From assembly GCA_026415195.1 (NCBI GenBank), contig JAOAHO010000001.1, positions 1 through 64,000 on the forward strand: 64,000 bases of DNA, written 5' to 3'. The notes beneath the pieces were generated by a model that worked only from the letters and a program-made list of their open reading frames with translations, had not been told where the DNA came from and made no database searches. The translations under genes were made by a program, and so were the position numbers. How positions within the stretch are numbered: the first letter of the stretch is position 1; the number at the start of each line of letters is the position of its first letter. The DNA comes from Bacteroidia bacterium. Its GTDB lineage: Bacteria > Bacteroidota > Bacteroidia > B-17B0 > Aurantibacillaceae. Shown here piece after piece: positions 23,822-32,799 of this stretch.

Positions 23822-25693
23822 ATGTTGCTTCTTGACAATATATCGGTTGAATTTAAAGGGGAATCTCTTATATCTAACATCAGTTTTCAAGTAAATGATG
23901 GGGAAAAGGTTGCTCTTTGTGGCAGAAACGGAGCAGGAAAATCTACATTGTTGAAAATAATCTGCGGTGAAATTGCCCCGATTTCAGGCAGAGTCGTTGT
24001 AAAGCAGGGAAAGAAGATTAAAATGCTAAGGCAGTTTTTGAATGTTACGGCCGACTGCACCGTGATGGAGGAATGCCTGAAAGGTTTTGAAAAAATTCAA
24101 AACAAGAAAAAAGTAATTTCGGATATAGAACAAAAAATAGAAACTTCAAAGTACGACGAAGAGAAAATCAGCTTATCCACTGCATTGGCGGATGCGTATT
24201 CGGCATTGGAATTGATGGGTGTTCATGAAATGGAAAAAATTGCATCAGGTGTATTGAAGGGTTTAGGGTTTAATGAGGAATTGTTGTATTGTCCTGTCAG
24301 GGAATTAAGCGGGGGATGGAGGATGCGGGTGGAATTAGCGAAATTGTTGGTATCCGGGCCCGACATTATGCTTCTGGACGAACCCACCAATCATCTGGAT
24401 GTGGCTTCCATTGTGTGGTTGGAGAAATATTTGTCGGAATACCCGGGAACCCTTATCCTGATTTCACACGACAGAGCTTTTTTGGATGCCGTCACCCATC
24501 GGACTTTGGAAATTGTGAAGGGAAAATTGTATGACTATCCCTGTTCATACAGCAAGTATGTGGAACTTAGAAAAGAAAGGATGGAACAACTAAAGCGCGA
24601 ACAGCAAAATCAGGAAAAGTATATCAAAAAAAGCCAGGAACTGATTGAAAAATTCCGTTACAAGGCAAGCAAAGCGGCATTCGCACAATCCTTAATACGA
24701 AAGATCGAAAAATTGGAAATCGTTGAAGTGGAAGATGACCTGAATTTAAAAAACATATACATACGTTTTCCAGAACCCGCGCACTGTGGTAAGTTGGTAT
24801 GTGAAATAAAAGGACTTGAAAAAAAATATGATGGGCTTACGGTTTTCTCGGATGTAGACCTGACCATTTCCAAAGGAGAAAAAATTGCTTTACTGGGCAA
24901 AAACGGTCAGGGGAAATCAACTTTCATGAAAATTCTTAATGGAATGGAAGTTCCCACGAACGGTAGTTTCCGGTGGGGAGAAAAAGTCATAAGGGGTTCC
25001 TATATGCAAAACGAAGAAGCATGCATGGAGGAAGATAAAACCGTATGGGAATTTATGGATGAAGTTGCAGATGGTAAGGTAAGGAAGCAACTAAGGAATT
25101 TGTTAGGAGCATTCTTATTTAGGAATGATGATATTGATAAAAAAATAAAAGTATTATCAGGTGGAGAGAGGGTGAGATTGTTACTTTGCAGGTTATTGCT
25201 GAAGCCCTATAATGTTCTTTTGCTTGATGAACCCACTCACCATCTGGACATGGCCTCCAAAGATATCCTTAAGCAGGCACTGTTAAATTATCAGGGAACT
25301 TACGTTATTGTGTCGCACGACAGGGAATTTCTTGAGGGCCTGTATAACCGCATATTTGTCTGTGAAAACGGAAAAATAAGAGATTTTGCGGGAGATGTAA
25401 ATGATTATTTAAGAACTGTTCAATTAAATATTAGTAACGAAAATACTAATAAAACTCAACTTAAAAAAACTCAGCCAAAAAGTAACCAGCAAAAAAATGA
25501 AAGGAAAAAAGTAAATGTCTTTAAACTGGAAAAAATTGAAAAAGAAATCATGGAACTGGAAGAACGAAAGAAAATACTGGAAGATAAGATGAACAACGGA
25601 CAAGCCGCGGATAATGATTTCCTAGAATATTCCGAAATCTGCAACAAAATTGAAGAAAAATATGCTGAATGGGGAAGAATGGCGGAAAATTAA
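23822..25693 (+). CDS. ABC-F family ATPase
   Basis: 623 residues with two nucleotide-binding domains and no membrane part, as in the ABC-F proteins that bind the ribosomal E site and relieve stalls. NBD1: GRNGAGKST, LSGGWRMRVELAKLL, LLDEPTNHLD. An inter-domain linker of about 80 residues (KYVELRKERMEQLKREQQNQEKY) follows. NBD2: GKNGQGKST, LSGGERVRLLLCRLL, LLDEPTHHLD. The C-terminal 90 residues are a Lys/Glu-rich coiled coil as in Uup/YheS-type members. Specific role not assignable. Convergent with the next gene with one base between. Confidence 0.93.
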   Translation: MLLLDNISVEFKGESLISNISFQVNDGEKVALCGRNGAGKSTLLKIICGEIAPISGRVVVKQGKKIKMLRQFLNVTADCTVMEECLKGFEKIQNKKKVISDIEQKIETSKYDEEKISLSTALADAYSALELMGVHEMEKIASGVLKGLGFNEELLYCPVRELSGGWRMRVELAKLLVSGPDIMLLDEPTNHLDVASIVWLEKYLSEYPGTLILISHDRAFLDAVTHRTLEIVKGKLYDYPCSYSKYVELRKERMEQLKREQQNQEKYIKKSQELIEKFRYKASKAAFAQSLIRKIEKLEIVEVEDDLNLKNIYIRFPEPAHCGKLVCEIKGLEKKYDGLTVFSDVDLTISKGEKIALLGKNGQGKSTFMKILNGMEVPTNGSFRWGEKVIRGSYMQNEEACMEEDKTVWEFMDEVADGKVRKQLRNLLGAFLFRNDDIDKKIKVLSGGERVRLLLCRLLLKPYNVLLLDEPTHHLDMASKDILKQALLNYQGTYVIVSHDREFLEGLYNRIFVCENGKIRDFAGDVNDYLRTVQLNISNENTNKTQLKKTQPKSNQQKNERKKVNVFKLEKIEKEIMELEERKKILEDKMNNGQAADNDFLEYSEICNKIEEKYAEWGRMAEN

Positions 25694-25694
25694 A

Positions 25695-26780
25695 TCAGAG
25701 GAATTTGTAGAGTTTGGTTTGTTTGAATTTTTTGTAAAATTTGGGTACTTTCATTCTTGTGAATCGGAATCCCAAAGCAGCCCCTCCGGTTGTGGTATAT
25801 TGGTTGATAAAAATGGGTGTTTGGTAATATACATTTACTCCGCTGGTTCCAAAGAAATACCAATAAAATTTATTTCCGTTAAATCCGGCGGAAATTTTAA
25901 AATGGGCATTATAACTGATTTTGGTTACACCTACACTTTTATCAATAAATTTATCATTGCGGAATTGCAATTCAGGTGCAATTAGTAAAGTTATATCCAA
26001 AAAAAATTTTTTTAAAACTAAATTATAGGCAGCCCCTCCGATAAGGCCTGTTTGTAAAATCCCCATCCCTTTCAGTTTTGAATATGTTCCAAAAGTGTCG
26101 CGGATGGAGAACGGGAAAATTACACTGTCAGTTTCGGTATTAAAAGTGGTGGCTATAATATTATATCCCCAGATCCAGGATCCCCTTGCCTTGAGTTGGC
26201 GGTAGTTGATCCCGTAAGGAGATTTGTAAGCATATTTTTTATATCCCGTATAGAATTGTCGCTGAATACCAAGTTGGGTAAAAGAAAACAAAGGATACTT
26301 GTAATTTCCCTTTATTGCATAATTTGCACTGTCATGAAGTTGGGTGGTTATATCTTCAAAGCCGATATAATTTCTTAAGTAAATTTGGAGGTTCTTTTTT
26401 AAGTCACCCATATCAAATTGAAGATTAAAAATTTTGGTGGTATTGACGGAGCCTTCGCGGTCCGTAGCGCCCGTATTGAAAGAAATGGAAAATTTATCAT
26501 ATGCAATGGTCATTCCCGTCAACATTTTCGATTGGGCTTTATAACGGAGTATGGGGCCACTAGTATTGTTGAATAAGTCGAAGGTAAATTCAATATCCCG
26601 ATAGTTTTGATGAAATGAAATAATCAGGGCTGAGTCGAATTTTCTGTAGTATTTTTTTGAAATGGAATCATCAGATACCGATTTATGGATTTCTGCTTTT
26701 ATTTCTTTGTTCTGAGGAAAAATAATTTTAAAACTAAAAATTAAAACACTCAACAAAAGGATTTTATATTTGCAGTTCAT
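25695..26780 (-). CDS. Outer-membrane beta-barrel-like protein, possibly DUF4421
   Basis: 361 residues from ATG 26780; a TTG at 26792 would touch the divergent mscS start. Signal peptide at about 1-22 ending FPQ. The body has alternating hydrophobic strands ending in aromatic residues (KFYWYFFGTSGVNVYY, GGAALGFRFTRMKVP) and a size that recall DUF4421 outer-membrane proteins; I assign this with low confidence. No function known. It is divergent from mscS, whose promoter overlaps the beginning of this gene. Confidence 0.65.
   Translation of the reverse strand: MNCKYKILLLSVLIFSFKIIFPQNKEIKAEIHKSVSDDSISKKYYRKFDSALIISFHQNYRDIEFTFDLFNNTSGPILRYKAQSKMLTGMTIAYDKFSISFNTGATDREGSVNTTKIFNLQFDMGDLKKNLQIYLRNYIGFEDITTQLHDSANYAIKGNYKYPLFSFTQLGIQRQFYTGYKKYAYKSPYGINYRQLKARGSWIWGYNIIATTFNTETDSVIFPFSIRDTFGTYSKLKGMGILQTGLIGGAAYNLVLKKFFLDITLLIAPELQFRNDKFIDKSVGVTKISYNAHFKISAGFNGNKFYWYFFGTSGVNVYYQTPIFINQYTTTGGAALGFRFTRMKVPKFYKKFKQTKLYKFL
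26765..26772 (+). promoter_or_regulatory. TAnnTTTG -7 element of the mscS operon
   Basis: TATATTTG, 20 bases before the mscS ATG. It lies within the first codons of the divergent 25695-26780 gene. Confidence 0.6.
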
Positions 26781-26792
26781 TATAAAATTCAA

Positions 26793-27602
26793 ATGGACAC
26801 ATCACAAATATACAAAATTGAAACTGTTTTGGAAAAATGGTTTCATCAGTTGATGGATTTCTTACCCAAACTGGCCACGGCCCTTTTGGTATTGATTTTA
26901 GGATTGTGGGTTATCAACAGGGTTTCATCATTGGCTCGCAAGGCCATGGAGAAAAGAGATCTGGACCCGAGCTTGAGAAGTTTTCTCCGTTCATTGCTGT
27001 CCATCGGGTTAAAAGTTATTTTAATTGTTACTGTGGCAGGAATGGTGGGCATAGGAACTACAAGTTTTGTTACCATTTTGGGTGCAGCGGGTTTGGCGGT
27101 GGGATTGGCATTACAGGGTTCGCTTTCGAATTTTGCCGGCGGTGTTCTGATTTTGATATTCAAACCCTTTAAAGTAGGCGACACTATAGAGGCTGGGGGG
27201 TATACCGGGAAGGTATTGGAAATTCAGATATTTAACACCATTCTTCAAACCGCCGACAGACGCACAGTGATCCTACCCAATGGTTCGCTATCCAATAATA
27301 CTATCGTTAATCATAGTAGAATAGGAACTAAGATGATAACCTTAACACTATATTTAAAGAATATCGATAAAATAAACGAATTAAAAGAATATATCCATAA
27401 GACAGTAAATGAAATTGAAGGTTTTCAATTAAATGAGAATCTAAATTTTTTGGTAACACAAATTCGACAAGATGAGGTAATTGTTGAAATCAAGCCTGTG
27501 GTACCCTGGGATTATACAGGTAAAGATGTTTCATTGATAATGGAAAAAATTTATGCCTTCTGTAAAAAAGAAAATATTGAATTTGCCGAAAGGCCAAAAT
27601 AA
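26793..27602 (+). CDS. mscS: Small-conductance mechanosensitive channel (MscS family)
   Basis: 269 residues, close to E. coli MscS. Helices at about 20-40, 65-90 and the pore helix TM3: TILGAAGLAVGLALQGSLSNFAGGVLILIF with its Gly/Ala packing pattern, followed by the beta domain KPFKVGDTIEAGGYTGKVLEI and PNGSLSNNTIVNHS. It opens under membrane tension to release solutes on hypo-osmotic shock. First gene of a three-gene operon; its last 50 bases overlap the mazG-like frame. Confidence 0.95.
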   Translation: MDTSQIYKIETVLEKWFHQLMDFLPKLATALLVLILGLWVINRVSSLARKAMEKRDLDPSLRSFLRSLLSIGLKVILIVTVAGMVGIGTTSFVTILGAAGLAVGLALQGSLSNFAGGVLILIFKPFKVGDTIEAGGYTGKVLEIQIFNTILQTADRRTVILPNGSLSNNTIVNHSRIGTKMITLTLYLKNIDKINELKEYIHKTVNEIEGFQLNENLNFLVTQIRQDEVIVEIKPVVPWDYTGKDVSLIMEKIYAFCKKENIEFAERPK

Positions 27603-27933
27603 CCTTACACTCTCTGATTATCAGCAAAAAGTACACCAATGGATTACCACGCATGGGGTAAGGTATTTCAACGAATTGACCAACACAGTGCTTTTAATGG
27701 AAGAAATGGGAGAATTTGCCCGTCTGATGGCTCGCACCTTTGGCGAACAATCTTTCAGAAAAAAAGATAAAGGAAAAAAAATAGAAGATGAAATGGCCGA
27801 TGTTTTTTTTGTGCTAACGTGCCTTGCTAATCAGATGAATATTTCTTTGGAAGATGCCCTTTTAAGAAATCTTGAAAAGAGATCCAAAAGAGACCGCAAG
27901 CGCCATAAACAAAACAAAAAGCTTTCAACCTGA
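27553..27933 (+). CDS. MazG-like nucleotide pyrophosphohydrolase
   Basis: 126 residues from ATG 27553, which overlaps mscS by 50 bases. Relatives begin near LTLSDYQQKVHQW, so a TTG at 27577 or 27583 may be the true start. All-alpha NTP pyrophosphatase motifs: LMEEMGEFARLMAR (EExxE type) and EDEMADVFFVLTCLANQ (ExxD), which bind magnesium. Such proteins hydrolyse non-canonical or excess NTPs. The C-terminus is very basic. Its TGA overlaps a possible CTG start of the MATE gene. Confidence 0.88.
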   Translation: MPSVKKKILNLPKGQNNLTLSDYQQKVHQWITTHGVRYFNELTNTVLLMEEMGEFARLMARTFGEQSFRKKDKGKKIEDEMADVFFVLTCLANQMNISLEDALLRNLEKRSKRDRKRHKQNKKLST

Positions 27934-27938
27934 CTTAC

Positions 27939-29258
27939 ATAAAAAGAAAATATCTTTCGGAACTTCTGAATCTGAGCATACCCATCACCATTACCCAGGT
28001 GAGTTACATCCTCACCGGTATGGCCGATACTTTTTTTCTCGGACAAATGGGGGTTACCGAATTGGCCATCGGGACGCTTGGGGTACAATATCATGTCATC
28101 ATGCTGGTGGTCACCATGGGAATATCTTATGCCCTTACGCCCCTCATCAGTCCTTTAACTGGGAATCCTGAAGAAAGAAAAAATATTTCCCTTGCATTTT
28201 GGAACACCCTGAAGGTTTCTGTTTTGTTCTCAATACTGATGATTCCCATAAGCATTATTTTATTTCCATTATTCTGCGAGTTATTTCAAGTAAAAAAAGA
28301 GATCGCCCAACCATCAGAATTATTTGTTTTACTGATTTCACTTTCGCTTATCCCCCTGTCTGTTTTTACCACATTGAGAATGTTTTTCGAATCTTTCAAC
28401 AATTCTTTTACCGGTATGTGGGTAAGTATACGTGGTAATGTTTTGAATATATTGCTGAATGTATATTTTATCTATTATTTAAGACCGAATTTTCTGGAAC
28501 CATATAACTATCCTGCTCTTGCTACATTGATAGCCAGAGTTTTTATGTGTGTGGATCTTTATTTCTGTCTATTAAAAAAAAATAATCTGAATTTTGTTCT
28601 GAATTCATTTACATTACGGTGGGATTATGCGTTAGTAAAAAAAGTTATTAAAATAGGAGTACCGATATCGATACAATTTTTTTCGGAAGTAGCGGCATTT
28701 ACGTGTGCAGGTTTTTTTGCTGCATCTTTTGGAAAGATTCAACTGGATGCCCATGGAATTGCTCTGCAATGGGCTTCATTTACTTATATGTTTGGTAGCG
28801 GCATATCGAATGCAGCTTGTGTTTTGTCGGGAAAATACTACAATCATTCCGGTTTAAAATATGCCTCTTTTATTGTACCATTGAAGCTGATTTTTTATAT
28901 CACAATGTTTTTTTCCGTCATGTTTTTTATTTTGAGAAATTATTTGCCCGTTATTTTTACGGATGATGCAGAGGTCATCCGTTTTGCTTCAAATCTTTTT
29001 TTGTTTGTGGCATTATTCCAACTTGCCGATGGCATACAAGTGGTTTGTTCAGGAATTCTGAGAGGCATTCAGGAAGTTCGGTTCCCCACGGTAGTAATCA
29101 TCACCACTTATTCTTTCCTTGGAATAGCCGGTTCATATTATGCAGGAATTATGATGAAAAAAGAAATTTATGGAGTCTGGGCCTCACTGTCGTTATCGTT
29201 AATTATAGTAGCAATATTATTGTTTTGGAAATGTAAAATGATTTACAAAAAGGTTTGA
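27939..29258 (+). CDS. MATE-family efflux transporter with non-standard start
   Basis: About 439 residues, 12 helices, the size of a NorM/DinF-type cation-drug antiporter; TGMADTFFLGQMGV is the family's first-helix motif. The first standard start in frame is GTG 27999, but that would remove the first half of helix 1. The codons before it read KRKYLSELLNLSIPITITQ, a proper MATE N-terminus. The frame is open from 27909, yet holds no ATG, GTG or TTG before 27999; ATA 27939 (followed by KRKYLSE) or CTG 27930, which overlaps the mazG stop as CTGA, are the likely starts. I give ATA as best guess. Last gene of the mscS operon. Confidence 0.85.
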   Translation: MKRKYLSELLNLSIPITITQVSYILTGMADTFFLGQMGVTELAIGTLGVQYHVIMLVVTMGISYALTPLISPLTGNPEERKNISLAFWNTLKVSVLFSILMIPISIILFPLFCELFQVKKEIAQPSELFVLLISLSLIPLSVFTTLRMFFESFNNSFTGMWVSIRGNVLNILLNVYFIYYLRPNFLEPYNYPALATLIARVFMCVDLYFCLLKKNNLNFVLNSFTLRWDYALVKKVIKIGVPISIQFFSEVAAFTCAGFFAASFGKIQLDAHGIALQWASFTYMFGSGISNAACVLSGKYYNHSGLKYASFIVPLKLIFYITMFFSVMFFILRNYLPVIFTDDAEVIRFASNLFLFVALFQLADGIQVVCSGILRGIQEVRFPTVVIITTYSFLGIAGSYYAGIMMKKEIYGVWASLSLSLIIVAILLFWKCKMIYKKV

Positions 29259-29308
29259 CAGGATATTTGATGATAAAAAAGTATGATATCAGGGAAGATC
29301 TTTTGGAT

Positions 29309-29602
29309 TTATCGCAAAATAACTTCCTTGATCAATTCTTTTCCTGCGTAGCGATTCAGTTTTTCTCTGATTTCTGTTTTAAGATAACTTGCCTCATGCC
29401 GGGCTGCATCCGAAGTAAACTCAATTACCAGATTACCTTCTTTTGTAAAATATATTTGTGCCGTGTGCTTTGCAATTCTTTTTCCAACAAGTTCATCCCA
29501 ATGGTTTTTTATGGAGTATTGCATTAACTTATCATCCAAAGCATATTCTTTCAAAAATTCCTGAATAGCATCGCCTAATTTTATAAGATTTGATTTTTTC
29601 AT
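29309..29602 (-). CDS. DUF721 (DciA-like) protein
   Basis: 97 residues from the ATG that opens MKKSNLIKLGDAIQEFLKEYALDDKL; the longer frame to 29686 overlaps the upstream gene and is unlikely. DUF721 proteins have an N-terminal helix and a KH-like fold (VGKRIAKHTAQIYFTKEGNLVIEFTSDAARHE). In other bacteria DciA of this family loads the replicative helicase. Five bases after the zinc-ribbon gene; operon with it and osmC. Confidence 0.88.
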   Translation of the reverse strand: MKKSNLIKLGDAIQEFLKEYALDDKLMQYSIKNHWDELVGKRIAKHTAQIYFTKEGNLVIEFTSDAARHEASYLKTEIREKLNRYAGKELIKEVILR

Positions 29603-29607
29603 ATCGT

Positions 29608-30705
29608 TTAATTTCCAAACAACATCAGGATCCAAATAAGCAGTGCTACTGTGAGAACGAACAGCAGAATTTTCACCGTGCTCCATGGTCTTTCGCCATA
29701 AACCCTTCCGGTGCGTGCATTAATCACAAAGCGATAGATTTTGTTACCGTATTTATAGGAACTTACCCACACCGGCAAAAGAATATGCTTAAAGGTAATG
29801 TTGTTATATCGTGTGTTTTTTGAAAGGACTTGTTGGGTGTCGCCGCCTATGTCTTTGCAGATGGCACGATGGATTTGGGGTTGAATTTCTTCTTTAGCAA
29901 TATTGAGGCCTTCTTCCGGTGGCAAGGAATATATTTCGGAAATAAACCCTGCCATATATTCAGGCTTTACGGGTTGAAGGTTTTCCTTGTCCCAGTTGTT
30001 AAGTTCCCTTTTGAGGGTATCCGGAATAACCTTGGATGCACACACCATAACATCATCAAACACCTGATGTATAACTCCATTCTGAGGGGGATACCATCGG
30101 GTTTGGCGTACCTGTCGGGTTTTCATTAATCCATTGGTGTCTTTGTATGTTTGAGTAACGTAGTAGTATTCCCCTTTTACTCCGGTATATTGGGTAGTAG
30201 TATCAAAGTCAAAAGTCCAGAATGGAACATATACCCCTTTCAGTTTTTCTTTGCTTTGCCCGGCAATCATTTTCAAATCGTTTGGCGCAAACCACAGTCC
30301 GTTCACCCATTTTCTGAATTTTTCTTCACTTTCTTTTCTGTCGATTTTGAATGGTAACAGATAATGTGGTGGAATAATCTGTTCTTTTATACTGTCTTGA
30401 ATGACCAAAGGAGTACCGCAATAAGCACACTCCCACGAAGTAATATTCTTCGGAAAAGTGGTTTCGGCCCCGCAGGATTTACACTTCACGGCATTTACGG
30501 CGGGAGTGTCGGATAGGGAGGCATTGTTTTTAAAACGTTGTAAAAACTCATCAAAATTTTGTTCCACAATTTCCGCCTCCGCTTTTTCTATGGGCGTAAG
30601 GGTGCCGCAATGTTCACATTCAAGAGCATCTTTGCCCGGCCTGAAAGCAGCTTGTCCACCACAGGCCTTACATCGTGCATGATATATCTCAGGGGTGGAA
30701 TTCAT
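29608..30705 (-). CDS. Double zinc-ribbon, C-terminal membrane-anchored protein
   Basis: 365 residues. Two zinc ribbons: C12/C15 with C30/C33 and C75/C78 with C93/C96. Then a beta-rich region of about 220 residues (PHYLLPFKIDRKESEEKFRKWVNGLWFAP, YVPFWTFDFDTTTQYTG) and one helix near 340-362, so the bulk is probably cytoplasmic and tethered at its C-terminus. Relatives are common in Bacteroidota and Firmicutes and are often mislabelled as PriA-type primosomal helicases; no helicase motif is present. Function unknown. Its start overlaps the osmC end by 17 bases. Confidence 0.82.
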   Translation of the reverse strand: MNSTPEIYHARCKACGGQAAFRPGKDALECEHCGTLTPIEKAEAEIVEQNFDEFLQRFKNNASLSDTPAVNAVKCKSCGAETTFPKNITSWECAYCGTPLVIQDSIKEQIIPPHYLLPFKIDRKESEEKFRKWVNGLWFAPNDLKMIAGQSKEKLKGVYVPFWTFDFDTTTQYTGVKGEYYYVTQTYKDTNGLMKTRQVRQTRWYPPQNGVIHQVFDDVMVCASKVIPDTLKRELNNWDKENLQPVKPEYMAGFISEIYSLPPEEGLNIAKEEIQPQIHRAICKDIGGDTQQVLSKNTRYNNITFKHILLPVWVSSYKYGNKIYRFVINARTGRVYGERPWSTVKILLFVLTVALLIWILMLFGN

Positions 30706-31096
30706 AAGTTACTTGAATGTCAGGGTGAATGCTTTGTGCAACCGGACATTGCTTCACCACGTTTTCTAAGATTTTTTTTTCTTTTTCCGAATAATGTAAA
30801 TTTTCGGGAATAATGATTTTTAACCTGATTTCCTTAACTCTTCTGGGAGCGTCGGCCATGACTTTACTGACTTCCATTTTAACTCCTGTGGGTTCCGGAA
30901 AACCGTTGGCTCTGGCTTTGATGCCCATGATGGTAAGGGCACAACAGGCCAGTGATGTGGCAAGCAGGTCGGTGGGCGAGAAAGCTTCGCCTTTGCCCTG
31001 ATTGTCGGTGGGAGCATCGGTGATGATTTGTTGTCCGCTTTTCATGTGGGTGGCCATGGTTCTCAGCCCCCCCTGGTATTCTACTAAACTTGTCAT
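30689..31096 (-). CDS. OsmC/Ohr-family peroxiredoxin-like protein
   Basis: 135 residues. The OsmC fold is shown by GEAFSPTDLLATSLACCALTIMG, which contains the peroxidatic cysteine, and the second conserved cysteine in VVKQCPVAQSIHPD. The family reduces organic hydroperoxides with two reactive cysteines, usually with lipoylated proteins as reductant; lipA lies nearby on the other strand. First gene of the osmC, zinc-ribbon, DUF721 operon. Confidence 0.92.
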   Translation of the reverse strand: MTSLVEYQGGLRTMATHMKSGQQIITDAPTDNQGKGEAFSPTDLLATSLACCALTIMGIKARANGFPEPTGVKMEVSKVMADAPRRVKEIRLKIIIPENLHYSEKEKKILENVVKQCPVAQSIHPDIQVTYEFHP

Positions 31097-31128
31097 GGCT
31101 TTTTTTGTTGAATGTACAAATAAATTCG

Positions 31129-31136
31129 TATATTTG
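31129..31136 (+). promoter_or_regulatory. Promoter of the 31151-31894 gene
   Basis: TATATTTG at 31129-31136 with TTTG at 31104-31107, spaced 21 bases; leader of 14 bases to the GTG start. Confidence 0.6.
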
Positions 31137-31150
31137 AATATCGCTTCCTT

Positions 31151-31894
31151 GTGAAATTTATATTAACAATCATAGTTGTTTTTTTATCGCTGTTTTGCCA
31201 ATCACAAATTTTGCCTGATTTTGAACGCGACGGAAGCGACCTGAATGTATTATATAAAAGTGAATACAATATCGGTTTTCGTATTCATCAAAGGGGCATG
31301 GGCTTGTATTACAAGCGCCTTAAGCACATTACAGGCTTAAGGAAATCGTTTTTGGATATAAGCATGACCACTTTACGTCATCCTAAAGAAATCCGGATGA
31401 ATGGTACGGCACAGGAAAGAAAAAAATTTGTCTATGGCAAAATGAATAGCGTATTTTCTTTGGAAGCCTTGGCCGGGTATATGAATACGATTGGCCGCAA
31501 GCCCGATAAATCCAGTGTGGAAGTGCGTTATGCCTATGCGATAGGCGGAGGCATTTCTTTTGCCAAGCCCTATTACTACCAACTTATACCAAACAAAGAA
31601 AATAAAGACATCCCCAATTACCGGCCCTTCAGAGAAAATTCTTTTACGCTGGACAGTGTTATTGGCAGGGCACCCTACCTGGTGGGGTTCGATGAAATGA
31701 AATTAAGACCTTATATTTCAGCCCACACCAACATCAGCTTAGACCTTTCACCCTACCGCAACCTGGTTAAAACCCTTCAAGCCGGAATTCAGCTAAATTA
31801 CTACCCCATCCCTCTGAAAATGATGGCATTTCAGCCGGGCGAGATGTTTATGATTTTGTTTTCTTTGTCTTTTGGATTGGGGGAACGTTGGTAG
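31151..31894 (+). CDS. Probable outer-membrane protein of unknown function
   Basis: 247 residues from GTG 31151. A signal peptide at about 1-18 ([16 protein letters not shown]) is followed by alternating strands ([42 protein letters not shown]) and ends in LGERW, i.e. an aromatic last residue, which fits a beta-barrel. I do not recognise a family. Its own TAnnTTTG promoter lies upstream. The lipA ATG starts 11 bases after its stop, so the two may be cotranscribed, although no link in function is evident. Confidence 0.75.
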   Translation: MKFILTIIVVFLSLFCQSQILPDFERDGSDLNVLYKSEYNIGFRIHQRGMGLYYKRLKHITGLRKSFLDISMTTLRHPKEIRMNGTAQERKKFVYGKMNSVFSLEALAGYMNTIGRKPDKSSVEVRYAYAIGGGISFAKPYYYQLIPNKENKDIPNYRPFRENSFTLDSVIGRAPYLVGFDEMKLRPYISAHTNISLDLSPYRNLVKTLQAGIQLNYYPIPLKMMAFQPGEMFMILFSLSFGLGERW

Positions 31895-31905
31895 TTGGTT
31901 CTATC

Positions 31906-32781
31906 ATGAGTGAAGAAATCATTACGGAAGAAAAAAAACCGTTATATAAGAAGCCGGAATGGCTGCGGGTAAAGTTACCTGTAGGCAAGGAATACTTGAA
32001 AGTCAGGGATATTGTGGAAAAGCACAAGCTTCACACGATATGCCAAAGCGGTAATTGCCCGAATATGGGGGAATGTTGGGGGGCCGGCACCGCCACATTC
32101 ATGATTTTGGGCAACATTTGTACCCGCAGTTGCGGCTTTTGTGCCGTGGCTACCGGCAAACCCCTGCCCGTCGATTGGGATGAGCCCGAAAGGGTGGCAC
32201 GGTCGGTGAAATTGATGAACGTGAAGCATTGTGTGATTACCAGTGTTGACCGTGATGACCTCAAAGACGGAGGTTCCATCATTTGGGCCGAAACCATCAA
32301 AGCTATCCGAAAAATATCCCCCGAAACAAAATTCGAATGCCTGATACCGGATTTTGCAGGAAAAAAAGAAAATATATTGAGGATTGTGGAAGCTCGCCCT
32401 GACATTGTTTCGCATAATATCGAAACTGTACGAAGGCTGACCCCATTGGTGCGCATTCAAGCCAAATACGACAGGAGTTTGGAAGTGCTTAAATTCCTGA
32501 AAAGCCATGGCATGAAAACCAAATCGGGCCTGATGGTGGGCTTGGGCGAAACCGACGATGAAGTATATCAAACCATTGATGATCTTGCTGAAGCCGGAGT
32601 GGATGTGATAACGATTGGCCAGTACCTTCAACCCACTGCCCGTCACCTGAAAGTGCAAAGATTTGTGCACCCGGATACATTTGCTGCCTATAAAGAGTAT
32701 GCATTGAAAAAGAACTTTCGCTATGTGGAAAGCGGCCCCTTAGTGCGCTCTTCCTATCATGCCGAACAACACGTATTCTGA
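31906..32781 (+). CDS. lipA: Lipoyl synthase
   Basis: 291 residues from ATG 31906. A radical-SAM enzyme that inserts two sulfurs into octanoyl groups on lipoyl domains. The auxiliary 4Fe-4S cluster ligands are C46, C51 and C57 ([12 protein letters not shown]) and the radical-SAM cluster ligands C72, C76 and C79 (CTRSCGFC). The terminal serine ligand is in VRSSYHAE. LipB is not in the window. Confidence 0.97.
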   Translation: MSEEIITEEKKPLYKKPEWLRVKLPVGKEYLKVRDIVEKHKLHTICQSGNCPNMGECWGAGTATFMILGNICTRSCGFCAVATGKPLPVDWDEPERVARSVKLMNVKHCVITSVDRDDLKDGGSIIWAETIKAIRKISPETKFECLIPDFAGKKENILRIVEARPDIVSHNIETVRRLTPLVRIQAKYDRSLEVLKFLKSHGMKTKSGLMVGLGETDDEVYQTIDDLAEAGVDVITIGQYLQPTARHLKVQRFVHPDTFAAYKEYALKKNFRYVESGPLVRSSYHAEQHVF

Positions 32782-32799
32782 TTTGTTTTAAAGTTAATT

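Noticed and set aside
29255-29527. Plus-strand frame after the MATE gene
   Set aside because: Antisense to the DUF721 gene, which has clear family features.
31975-32670. 231-codon minus-strand frame
   Set aside because: Antisense to lipA; no recognisable domain.
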